Positions 1-12,384 of a stretch of 64,000 bases of DNA are shown here, piece by piece. The DNA is taken from the NCBI GenBank assembly GCA_037954325.1, contig JBBMNZ010000007.1, positions 14,051,001-14,115,000 of the forward strand, read 5' to 3'. Each line of letters opens with the position of its first letter. The first letter of the stretch is position 1. The notes under the pieces are model-generated. The model searched no databases. It saw only the letters and a list, made by a program, of their open reading frames with translations, and was not told the origin of the DNA. The translations under genes and the position numbers were made by a program. Origin of the DNA: Fistularia commersonii. Lineage: Eukaryota > Chordata > Actinopteri > Syngnathiformes > Fistulariidae.

Positions 1-1175
1 CGATCTTGTTCTTTCGGTCACTACCCACAGCTCATGACCACAGGTGAAGGTGGGAACGAAGATCAACCGGTAAATTGAGAGCTTCGCCTTCTGGCTCAGC
101 CTCCTCACCATGACAGATCGGTACAGAGCCCACATCACTGCAGATGTCACACCGATCCGCCTGTCGTTCTAATGTTCCATCCTCTCCTCACTCGTCAACA
201 AGACCAAGAGATGCTTGAACTCCTCAAGATTCACAAATTCATGTAGACTAGTTGGGCAAACTCCCATGCCCCCTCGAGGTCACTGCCGAGGGTATAGAGC
301 TGGTCCACTGTTCCACAACCAGGAAGAAAACCACACTGCTCCTCCTAGATCCGAGGTTCAATGACCTGACGGAACCTCTTCTCCAGCACCAGTGAATAGA
401 CCTTACCAAGAAGGGTGAGAAGTGTGAACCTCCTGTTGTTGGAGGGCATCCTCTGATCCCCCTTTTTAAAAAGTGGGATCACCACCCTCGTCTGCCAGTC
501 CAGTGGCACTGTCCCCGACATCCACGCAATGCGGCAGAGGTGTGTCAGCCAAGACAGCCCTACAGTATCCAGAGCCTTGAGGAACCCAGGGCGGACCTCA
601 TCCACCCCCGGGGCCCTGCTACTGAAGAGCTTTTTGACTGCTTCAGCAATCCCAGCCCCGAGAGTAAGTGTGAAGTGTGAGAAGAGTCCCCAGACTCTGC
701 TTCCTCATTGGAAGGTGTTTCAACGGGGTTGAGGAGGTCTTGGAAGTATTTCTATCACCGATCTACAATGTCTCAAGTTGAGATCAGTAGCGCCATGCTC
801 CCACTGTACACAGTGTTGATGGAGCACTGATTCCCCCTCCTGAGCCGCTGGATGGTCAACCAGAATCTCCTCAATGCCCACCAGAACTCATTCTCCATGG
901 TCTCCCCAAACTCCTTAAATGGCTGAGTTTTTGCTTTTACAACCACCAAAGTCGCATGCCGCTTGGCCTGCAGGCACCTGTAAGTTGCCTCCAGAGCACC
1001 ACAGGCCAGACAGGCCTTCAGTTTGACAATATGCCTCACTGCTGTGGTCCACAGGCGGGTTCGAGGGTTTCCGCCCCGACAGGCACCGACCACATTATGG
1101 CCGCAGCTCTGATCTGCCACCTTGACAATGGAGGCACAGAACATGGCCCATTCGATGTCCCCCATAAAGGCTTTA
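1..1175 (-). mobile_element. Degraded non-LTR retrotransposon (LINE), reverse transcriptase part
   Basis: Read on the minus strand, this encodes broken pieces of a teleost LINE polyprotein. The stretch at 1210-773 has the linker before the reverse transcriptase (FWLTIQRLRRGNQCS). The stretch at 605-345 has early RT motifs such as GLSWLTHLCRIAW, PLFKKGDQR and LLGKVYS. The far left (about 1-235) reads as the end of the RT and the region after it. The RT catalytic centre expected between them seems to be missing around 235-260, so the copy looks internally deleted. It has frameshifts and is not functional. It sits in intron 1 of magi3 in antisense orientation and runs off the window edge. The clade is not assigned. 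The fragment at 7888-8170 looks like the C-terminal end of the same family. Confidence 0.8.
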
Positions 1176-1559
1176 CAATTAATTGAAATTAAAAGGCAAA
1201 AATACTGCATTTATGTTGAGCATCTCTTTTTTTTTACTTACCACTGAAAAAGATTCATATCTTATCTTCGTTTTCAAAGAATGTTTGCAGTTAACAAAAA
1301 TCCATAAACAAGAAATGTATGAAACTTTCCGATTATCTAAAGACTTAAAAAAAAAAAATCAGAAATAACTTAAGAAAAACTTGGTTTCCGTGAAAGCACT
1401 TACATAGTGTTCTATAAAAGAGTAACCTGTTTGGTTGAGTGGACAAACAGTTCGATCCAGTGACACCATTTATATTTGTTTTCCCTTTGAATGTGAAGCC
1501 CTTTGAGAGAGAACCGCTGTTTTTTTATTGACCCTTCCTGCCTCTGCCTCTTGTTACAG
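1176..1559 (+). other. magi3: End of magi3 intron 1
   Basis: AT-rich intron sequence between the LINE remnant and the first exon in the window. It ends in a pyrimidine-rich tract and the acceptor TTACAG. I see no other feature. Confidence 0.7.
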
Positions 1560-1676
1560 GTAAAGTATTGAACACAGATTTGCGCCACTACCTCAGCCTG
1601 CAGTTTCAGAAGGGTTCCCTGGACCACAAGCTTCAGCAGATCATTCGGGACAACCTCTACCTACGCACCATCCCTT
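1560..1676 (+). CDS. magi3: magi3 exon: start of GUK-like domain
   Basis: Acceptor TTACAG and donor GTAAGT bound 117 nt (phase 1 in, phase 1 out) encoding residues 1-39. It reads GKVLNTDLRHYLSLQFQKGS and then DHKLQQIIRDNLYLRTIP, with the last Cys split over the intron. This is the segment that in MAGI3 joins PDZ0 to the guanylate-kinase-like module; the Gly codon starts in an upstream exon outside the window. The DLRHYLSLQFQKGS wording is closer to MAGI3 than to MAGI1 or MAGI2 as I remember them. The GUK region of MAGI proteins is shortened and is not expected to make nucleotides. Confidence 0.93.
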
Positions 1677-4600
1677 GTAAGTACATGAGGCTTCAGCCTA
1701 CAGCACATAACCCTCATTCACTGCACTCTAAAACACCTTTAAGCATAAGGAGAGCTAGAAACATATCCTACTTTTACAGCATGTATGCTTTTATCTCAAG
1801 CACCTTCTGGGGAAAAAAACGAGGCGGGTCACCCAAATAGAAGCCACTAGAACCACTAAAGTATTTCTTTTTCTACACAGTGCTCTATACACAAACCACA
1901 CTCAACAGCAAGCACAGACTCCTTTTTATTTTGTTTTTCAAAGCATCCTCTCACTGATCTGTCACACGAAAACCCAAATGTCGCCATAGTAACCCAACCA
2001 AGGACATCTCTGTACCCTCGGAGCAACTTATTTGCTTTGGCACCGCCATCATCTCCCTGATCAAAGTCACATGTGTTCCCTAAATAAACCTACGTTCTCT
2101 CCGCTGCCGCTCAGCCGAGGCCATATGCAGCTATTATTCCTCGCTGAATGCAGTTCTGGAGTAGAGATAATATTGCAGGTACAGTGGTTGACTAAAGAGC
2201 AACCCATGTAGCCGCTTTATTCATTTCCAGAGTTACAGTTATTGGTACTCAGTGAGAATACATATCCATTTCTGAAGCTTTGCAAAAGCTGTTGTGTTTG
2301 GAAATGGTTGTTAGAATGCACCATATTATTATAATATAGGAAAGAACGGGCTGGGGGTTCATAACAGTTTTAGCAGACACCGTTAGATAACATCTGCATA
2401 TCGTACGCTCTAATCTTTTAAGTGAAACCCTTAAAGTGACTAAAATTATGCTGATAGTACAGTAAAGGTGCTGATTAATATCCTGATTATGATTTGCGTG
2501 GGCTGCAGCAAAGTAGGTTATTTGGCAAATTTAAAAAATGAGCATAAATTGTCTTTGAAAGGCTCATTTTTTTCCCCACATTTGCTACTATCTTTCTGCT
2601 CCTACCAAAGACTCTTTGAAAGGATTGATGGTGCAACAGCTCCCGAAGGGGATCTCAATCACCCCCATTGTGACCGGCTGCAGTGCAGGTCATAAATCCC
2701 TCCCTCCCTGTGTTAGCGGATAGAAACCATACCGTGCTTAAAACAATCGCAAAATTCAAGAAGCAAAAATCCCCCAAAACAATTCCTTTCAGAGCTATCC
2801 CACTGACTTCGGCCTTGGCACTCATTTTTCTTTTCATGCGAAAAGGTATTTTTATGTTGTAAAGGAAGATTACTGTTAATGCGGCATTCACATGATCAGC
2901 AGTTGATGGCATCAAACATACGTGTCATTGCGTTACCATGGTACCTTTATATTCTTTATAAAGAAGGGACAAACTGAATCTGATCTCAGTCAAATTATTT
3001 TCAAAAACTGCCCACCATTTCACAACCGTTCCACGAACTCAAGTCGCAATATGAATGCAGCATTTCATTTATTACAGCAAGCAGTGAGAAGCAAAGTAGT
3101 CTTCTATTCCATGATAGTAAAATGAAGTTGTTGTGAAGAGGAAAATTAAGTAAAACTGCACCTTCCCTCATTCTGCTTTGTGTTAAGATATATCACCAGC
3201 ATGTTAAACGATGAAGGAATGCGTGTCTGTAAAATAAAGGTGAACCTTCAGGGAAAGAAAATTAGATGTGGGGATTAGAATAAAACAGTTTTCCCAATGC
3301 TCAGTTTGTCAACTTGCGCCGCAGTCTTGTCTCTATAATGTTTTGATATTGTTTTTTGGGTAATATCTCTTCAAGGTGAACTAGAATTTTGACAGAATGG
3401 GACTCATCAAGGAATATAAATTCACAACAATGCCTTAATTTTTTTCTTATCGCAAAGCCCTCACTTCACTATTGTAGCTTCGTCATGATACATAACCATT
3501 TGTCAACAGGCAAAATATGTGATTCCAAGTATGGCTGCATTCTCAAAATTGCCAAAATATTGCCGCACAATGATCAATCGATTTTCAAAACTCATGTGAA
3601 TTTAATCGTCCTGATTTAATTTCTCTGCCGTCAGCCGATCACCCATGAATGAGTCAGGCAGGGCTTTGATGCTCTGGCTGCACCCTCTGATCTTCTCTTC
3701 TCTTCATCCTCTGCTGATTTGTGTTTTGAAACTAAACATGATGTGCAAGATGATTTTGTTAGGAGGAAAGAAGAGAAAATTACATAATTTTTTTCTCAAC
3801 ACTCTACAGCCACCAGAGTTGCAATCTGAATTCTCATTTATACAGAGATTTAGCTTCAAACGACAACACATTGTCCTCCCACATCCCCAAAAGGCAAAAG
3901 CTGTATGAGGTTTGATAAATGTTCAACAGCCTCTCCAAAGCAGGTCAACATGCGAGAGAAAAATCTCACCGTCGTTAAGTGGCAACAAATCCTGTATTCG
4001 GAAAGTGTGATGATGTTCACACAGATGCACTGGCCTAAATATTTGCCATGTCTCGTTGAGGACTGACTCTCCTCAGAGGAGGGCCATAATTGAGTGTAGT
4101 CAAGGTTTTAGTCACATGCAGAGCGACTTCTCCTGAGGCGATGACAGACTCTTAGGCACAGCACTGTCACAAACAAGCAGCATCTCGACTCGTTACCCCC
4201 AAGGGGCTGGAAGTTGCTCTGTCTTGTTCAGAGAGGACTTGCATGCGCGAGTGTGAAATCTTTGAGGAAGTAAGCTGCTTACCTTTCATGTATATTTAAT
4301 GTCTTTTTCACTCTTTTGTCAAGGAAACCGATAAACATATTTCCAGTGGCCCCGCCATGCCTTACCAGCACCAGATAGACATATCCTCCCTATATGTGTT
4401 ATTGTTTTCTGTTTTTTGTCCTTGTTATTCCACTCGCTCATTCTCCTGCTTTCAATTCTGCCGCCATTTGCCATTGTGTGGAATTTATCATCGGAAAATA
4501 ACAATTTCCTGAAAAAATCTTCACACTCCGTACATCCGAACACACCGCAGGTGAACACACACACCCCTGCACACACCTCGCTCTTAACTGTCTCTGCAAC

Positions 4601-4878
4601 TATGGCTCACTATTTCTTTTTTTTCATGTTCAATAGTGTCGGCCGTTGAGGTTTTATGGCCCATAGCCACCATTCATCAGCAGCCGCCATTGGGGCTCCC
4701 TGCATGAGTCTGACTCTCTAATCCCCTGCTTGAATTACTGTCTTAATGAGCAGGAGACCAGGACTCGCACGGTGACAGCACTTCCATCATTCACTTCCTC
4801 GCTTTTGCTTTCTCATCCTTCACCCTCTCTGTTTCACTTTCACTCTCTCACAGTTTCAATTACCTCTGCCTGCTACAC

Positions 4879-4918
<40 letters not shown>

Positions 4919-7900
4919 GTATACACACACACGTATTTGTTAATCACGTTAATTAGGTTTAATTTCTGATTGCAGGTTTCTTGGTTTTTACCTTGATTTG
5001 TTTACCATGTGGAGAAGATAAAAAAAAAAAAAAAAAAGGTTGATTTTTCTATTTTGGTGTGCAAGTGTAAACACATTGTGCCTGCAACAATGTTTAGGTG
5101 GATGAAAAATGGATGGCTGGTCAGAGTTTACATTCTGCTTACTAATGCAACAACTGGCCTGGCTGTCATTAAACACGGTGACCTAATGGGCGCTACGTCA
5201 AAAAGGCAGCTGCCCTCTAAACCTGCTGCACCAGCTGGAATCCCAGGCGTTTGGTGATCTATATGGAAATTTGAGGTCTTTTTGTCATTATAAAAGATCA
5301 ATACTTGGAGCTGAACCACACAAGGAAGCTTAAGGGAACAACAGCTTGCAACTAAATTACAAAAAACGTAACGATGTAAGATTTTTCAAATAGGTAAGCA
5401 TACGTGAGGTTGGATTTCTAAACGTGTGCAACAGGGAAGCAGATGACAGGATAATTAGCCAAGGCGGTGTGTGTCACTGTGCCGAAGCTTTACTTTATTT
5501 AATGCTGCTGTTCCCTTGTGCAACTGATCTGTTCTGTTTTACCAGGACCGCAGAGTCCTGTCTGCCTTGCCAGAAAGCCACTAAGCCCAAATGGAATCGT
5601 TATTTTTTGATTCTTTGCACCATTTGGAAATCCCCAATTCAGCATCGCTTTAAATAGAAAAAGAAAGACAAGTAGCAAGACTCAAGAGTAAATGCTGGTT
5701 CTTTTGTCTGTATATTGTAAAGCCCTTGGCCTTTCACTGGGTCTTGGGACAAGCGCCATGTCATTTGGACTTTTAAGTAAACGCTGGAAGAGGCTCTCAA
5801 AAGCTCTGAAGGGAACAAAAAGTAGGCAGTTAAGAGGACAGACATTGCAGTGTCACACTCCTGTGACACCCCACCGAGATCTGGAATGAAAAGAGAGAGT
5901 TTGATTTAAAAATCTCTCTGTCTCACTAACACATTTCCCCGGCAACAACTCCACTTGAACAGAGACAGAGGAGCGAATTTAATTGCATTTTATTTCACAT
6001 ATGGCGGCAGTATAGAGTGGAAGTGCTGAAAATTACTGTTCTGTTGCTTTCCTGTTTGTTTGTTTTTTCTCCTGATGGTGCAGATGATTGTTACACAGAA
6101 CCATCAAGGACAGAACCATAATAATCTGATTCTGCTGAGATAGTAGGATCATTGTTGCTTTTGCACCCTAGGTTCTTTTTACATTTCCTAGAAGCTTCTC
6201 AGGAACTGGGACATTTTTTCATGCATTGGCACAGCAAAGGAAATGGGATCTAGGACCTTAGTTCCCAGAACCATTTTAGCCCCTAGTCTAAAGCATATGC
6301 CATAGTCGCTTGGTAAGCGAAAAAATGTCATAAGCCATGGCCATTACCAGATATTTAAGATAATACTTTACCATAGGGGAAAATTTGGGTGTGGCAGCAG
6401 CACAGGGAAGGAGACAGGTAACAAAAGACACTGAGCAATAAACATAAACATAAATCAGATCATTAAAAAGGACTTAGACAACAACAGTCGAAGGATAAAA
6501 ATGACATTTGAGCGAGCATGGTTCTGAGTTCTTACAACTTAAATGTTGTAAAAATCCGGCTGCCTCATGGGGTGAATTTGGTAAACCCACTGGATACAAT
6601 GTGCTCCTGAAAACTGGGCTTTAAAACCAGCGTGAAAACCAATTATGATACTATGGTGCTTTTAATCTTCTGTTATTTCCATCATTCCATCCATTTTCCA
6701 ACTCAGTAAGAAACAATATTATTTTTGAGCCCCGATCAGCGGAAGCAGATTGAATTTGTCAATGATGTAACAAAAAAATTAAAAATAGGAATTTGGTTAA
6801 GAGAGCTGAGATGTCCACCCCGGATTCATGTCTTAAATGCTGTCAATTCACTGTAGGTCCAATAAATACCCTTGACAACCCCAGAGCTACCTGAATGCTG
6901 GTGGAAGAAGTTTCCACAGCAGTCAAAAGCTAGATGTTCACGGGTGTAATCATGACATTTGAACGTTTAAACCGGAATTGGAGAAATTCTCTAACCGCTT
7001 TGTTGGCTGATTCTCTTTTGCCCTACTGCTCATAATCCTTCCTGTTCTTGTTCTCGTATTTTTTTAAGACAACAATAAATTCAAAAGTTGACATCACAGT
7101 TGTTTTGTTTTTATACTTTAATGTGGCTGTGGCTTATTTTTCAAGCATGCCAAGACGATCATAAGCCTGATGATATGCTTAGTCTTTAACCAAGCCTCAA
7201 AAGGACTTTGGCCCCATAATGATCCACATTTCTCTTGCTCTCTTTTTCTGTCAAGCCATTTCAACAGCACACCCAAGTGTTACATATAAATATATATATA
7301 TATGTATAAATTTTTCATCAACATCCAGCAGTGGATGAAATTGTGATGACTTTTTATTGTATAGGATAATGGCTTGGGGAGATACTTGGCAGGTACCTAA
7401 CTGTAGCTCAAGTAATTGGGCTTCGGGGGGACATTTTTGAGGGACCAAAGCCAGCGCCAGAGGGCAGACAAGTTGGTAATGAGAGACAGCAAAAGGCTGG
7501 CATTCTCACAGACAATGTAATGTCAAAGGCTTTTGCTAACACAAACTGTGCTATCAAGGAAAACTATAGACAGAAGGTTTTCTCTCTCTTTGAAACTGGT
7601 TTTAATCATCTGGTTCTGCACTTGGGAGCTGTCAGTTTAATTAGCCAGAAAATGCAGTATAAAGAAAATACAACTAAGAAAGACTTACCTAAGAGGCCAT
7701 CAACCTAACATAATATGCAGTCCTCTTCCTTTTCTAAGTGGCTTGTTAGTGCATGGAAATAAGATGTGACAAGGGAAAAGAGACATATTTCAATTAGATC
7801 ATATAAGATAAACATTGGAAATGTCCAGTGGAAGCAAATAGGAGTCATCAATGTGGTTTCTTACCCAACCTTAAATCCTTTTTAACTTATCTAAAACTGG

Positions 7901-10900
7901 GTCGAGGTGGCAGCAGACTGAGACCCAGACATATCTCTCACCAGCAAAAGCTCCCCTGGGCAGACCCTGGGGCCTCCCCATGTCAAATAAGATATATAGT
8001 CTCTCTGGCAAGATCTTGGACGCATCCTACACACATCCAATAGCAGGTGCCCAAGAGTCAAGAGAGTCCTAACCACCTCATGCAGCCCTTCTCAACATGA
8101 TGGAGCGATGCTTCCATTCTACGCCCTGATCCAAGCTCAGCCATACTGCTGGCACCTCTTGCATCCACAGCTGATCCCATTGACACTGTTGACACCGAAC
8201 TTAACCACCGTATGTCATAAAAAAAACGCCTTTCTCCATCTTAGAAAATAAAGTAATAAATTAAAGATAAATTGATAATAGCCCATGGCTTGCCAGAAGT
8301 CATTGTCTGATCAGGCCAAAAGAACCAAATTATCTGCAGAATGAAGAATATAAATCTAAAACACCAAAACATTGCACTTCCTGCAGCGGTGCCTTCAAAA
8401 TACTGTCGATGTCACCAAAGAGAACAGGTGACAAGCAACAACCCCGAGAGAACTAAACAAACCTCATGGTTATATATCTTAAAATAAGTCAGCTACTGAT
8501 GAAATGTGTTCAGAACTCCAAATAGTTAATGTATGTAAAGTAATCCCTGTAAGCAAACAGCTTCAGACTGCTATGAATATTCAGATTTAGTGTTTGGGTT
8601 TTTTTGTACTTTGGCAACAAGCTGACATCAGCTGCTTAAGGCAGAGCACACCCACAAACCCACTCAGTTTGTCTCAAAAGTTTTTTCGGCCACTCAGCTC
8701 AGGAGTTCGCCGGATTTTTGAAGCTTGTTCATCATGCGTTTCAAGAAGTGCTTTATTGTGAAAGAAGATAAACTGAGGGACGTCATTAAGGATGAGCATT
8801 AGAGATAAGCTGGGCTTTTTGCGAGCTGCGAGTGAAGGCCCAAAACTGGAAAATACACAGCTAGAAATGTGCATGACAGATAACCTTTTTCCATTTTACG
8901 CCGGCGCATTGAGGGTCAAATTGCTTGGATGTGTATCATTATGCTTTGATCCTGATACACACTGACTGACTTTGCTTACAGCGAGGCACTTTGTACCTTT
9001 TTCCAGTTTTCGTTTTCTTCACCGGCTGCTATAATTTTCTTCAAGGTGTCTGATTTTCTGAGACGTTGAAATCTGGTTCATTTGAAATTTCAAATTGCCT
9101 CTCTGCTGAATGTAAAATTTCCCTTGTGATTGACTGGTGGCTTGCAGGGTTGTTTCCCAGCCTTTCCCCTGCCCTCCTCTCAACCTTACCCACCTAAGCC
9201 TGAAAAGGATTCGGAGTGACTGAATGGAATTTGTTCTATAAACATGGGAGAAAATAAATTCAGATGAATGCGATTTTGATGAAATGTGACAATAATGATT
9301 GGATTGTTGTGTGTGTGGGGGGGGGTTGTATCCTGACTCCTGAGCAGTAAATCTTTGCAGCCCGGCCTCCTGTGAATATTGCTCTCGAGGTCTACAAGGA
9401 TGGTGACACACAACCTAATAGCCTTGAGTGGAAAAGGCCAACTTATTTATTCAGGGTTTACATAATCCTCATGCTAATGTAATCATCTGATGTCCATCAG
9501 TTTGGAAATTGGCTGTGGCTTCACACCGGGAGCGAAAAAATGCTTGCCTTCATTTGCACTGAAGAAGCCCTCTGTGGCACGGAGGGGATGTAATGACAGT
9601 GGGACCAGGTGCACGATTCTTGAATTAAACTATGCGGATGCACCCAAAAAAATAAATAAAACAGAAATGGGACGAATAATAAGTCTTATTTGTAAGGTTG
9701 CTGCAGATCAAGGGTAAGCTGTTTGAGGGCCGGAGTCCTTCAAAACTGTTGTTTTGACAAGTAACACGTGGTAGTACTTGGTTTCAACAACAAAACTAAT
9801 GGGCAAAGCTCAAGGGATTTCAACTACTTGTTTAGGCGAACAAAAATGTAATGATCACGGCTATAATGCCACAAATCAGTAAAACTGTAACTGTTGCCAA
9901 CTGATCAGAATTCATTTCAAAAACATTGTTGTTTTCTACTAGCATCACTAAATTGGACTCCTCTTTTGAGACTTTGTTTTGTTCCATAGCGAAATACTAC
10001 GGCACAAATGTGGGTCATCATATCCATACAAAGAAAAGTTCCTCATGAAACCTCATCTCATGGATAATTGAGAGGGAAAAATTGCAATTTAACAGAGTGT
10101 GAAAAATTAAACACCGGTTGTCAAGGTTGAGCTATAGTTAGTTTGGCGGGGCTGCAACTAAACCACCAACAACGCATGAAATGAGTTCAGTGGCAAGTGA
10201 CTGAGGTGATCGATTCTGTTTGTTTTTAGCTGTGAACCCAGGACAAGCTGAAAAAGAAAATGTGTTAGTTCAAGCGTGAGAAAAAGCGAGTAATTCAAGT
10301 GTGACCACAAGTGGGGAGAGAGAGCACTGCTGCTGCTGCTGTCCAATGGCATTGTGGCCGCCATCACTTTCAAAACCACACATGGCTGGTAGTACGCCAT
10401 ATACTCAAAATGCCATAGTGAAAAGGGTCACATTTAAGACATTATAAAATGTATATACAAATCCTGTAAATGGATTATAGAGATGCCTAATTTACTGAAA
10501 TCCCTTTGATTATAATTTTGTCACTGCATAAATAATCACTTTATTGCTGTATCCTGAAACTTCTACTTCTGCCTTCAGCCAGTGACTCCATATGCATAGA
10601 GGGACAGAAATTTCAATCGTACTTCATTTTTATAAATATCAATTTCTCTTCAGAATAGGGCATATGCATTTTTTTTACGCACACACACTGCGTTAACATC
10701 TCTTTCCCCAGGGGAGACGACCGAACCAAGGCCTCTATCATTTTTTTATCCTCCATCCCAAAACTTCTCATCCGTTTTCTTCTTTTCAGCTCTATGTAAA
10801 CCACAGACATGCTGGCAATGTTTTAAAAGACGCAGCGGTTACTCCCAGAACAGTGAATGAATTAAACCACTCACTGCTAAAAAAGCCTTTATCGGTGATT

Positions 10901-12302
10901 CATCAGACACCAGGTTGGATTTGGGTTGGAAATAAGAGCCACCCTTTTAAAATATTAGCTGCAGTATTAAACATACAACCCCCAAACAGTCGTCCAAATG
11001 AGATCTTCTGTGTTTCATGAAACATGAAAGGGAAACGTCAGTCATGGATTAATATTACAAACGTAGTGTGAAATAAAACTCTTGATCTACAAAGCAGGAA
11101 ATTAAAGCTGACTGCCTGTAATTTTGCTTTTGTTCTGTACAAACCTTGACATTGTAGATTTTTGTATCTTTAAGAATGTGTTTCAGTTGCAAGGAGAGAT
11201 CAGAGGCCTGCTAGAACTGGTTTCACCCCAAACTTGACTGATTTCTTACGACCTTAAACGATAGCTCTTAATTTCTGTCTGACATAACTTGTATTTTGTT
11301 TTTTTCTGATTTACAAAACCCCATTACAAAGTCACGCATTTCTGTAATAATTCTGATTTTGTATGTATTGCAGTTAGGTAACTGTCTGTGCTTTGTTCTT
11401 CCAAATGTAGTTGTCACACTGCAGTTACTAATACAAGTAGTGCAGTTATTTTCATAAACATCAATGAAATTGTCAGGGAAGCAGAAGCCCGGGAGCTTGT
11501 AGGTTCCCCGCAGTATTCTTGCCTTTACCAGGATTGCGTTCTTCTGTACAGAGGTCTTGGATGTGCTTTCTTGAATCTCGACGCTTCGGGGCGACTGCTC
11601 CAAGTAACCCGATCACTCCTGGGACCTATTTTTCTGCTATGCGCAACATCTTTGCCAACTCCTCCTTGAAGCCCTGGTATTTCTGCATCCTCTTGTGCTT
11701 TTTCTTTCTCAGGTTGCTGTCACTTGGGATAACTATATCTACCGCAATGACTGTCTTCTGCTCCTTGTCCACCATCACTATGTCCATTTTGGCTCACATG
11801 ATTTTGGTTTGGTCATTCTGGATCAGAATCGGAGGTGTCTCTCCCAGAACCTCCAGCCCAAACTCAGTACAGATGTTGGCCAACCAAGTAATGACAGATT
11901 TATTCCAAAGATTATGCCTTTGCAGCCAGCTTAAGTCCTGCTGTTAGGTGCTGGACTGTCTCAGGGGAATCTTTGCACAGTCTGCATCTGTGGTCTTCCC
12001 TGTTGCGGTAGACTCCGGCCTCGACCTATCTCGTGTTCAAGGCATGCTTTTGTGCAGCCATGATAAACGCCTCTCTGCTGTCTTTCAGTCGAGCCTTTTC
12101 AGGTTACCTGTAAGCTTTCATGATGTCAATCTCTCCTTTAAGCTGCCGATGGTTTCCTGCCATGAAGGGGCTTTTCCTACCATGACAACCCTTCTGGCCC
12201 CTCCTACTGGGCTTCTGCAACTTGAGGAATTAAGTTTGCAGATCACCAAATAGTGTATAAGAAGTTGGCTACTAGAACACACCACATATGGAGCTAATAT
12301 TG

Positions 12303-12384
<82 letters not shown>

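Noticed and set aside
11519..11947. 142-codon open frame on the plus strand
   Set aside because: It is the antisense shadow of the minus-strand LINE remnant at 11500-12245.
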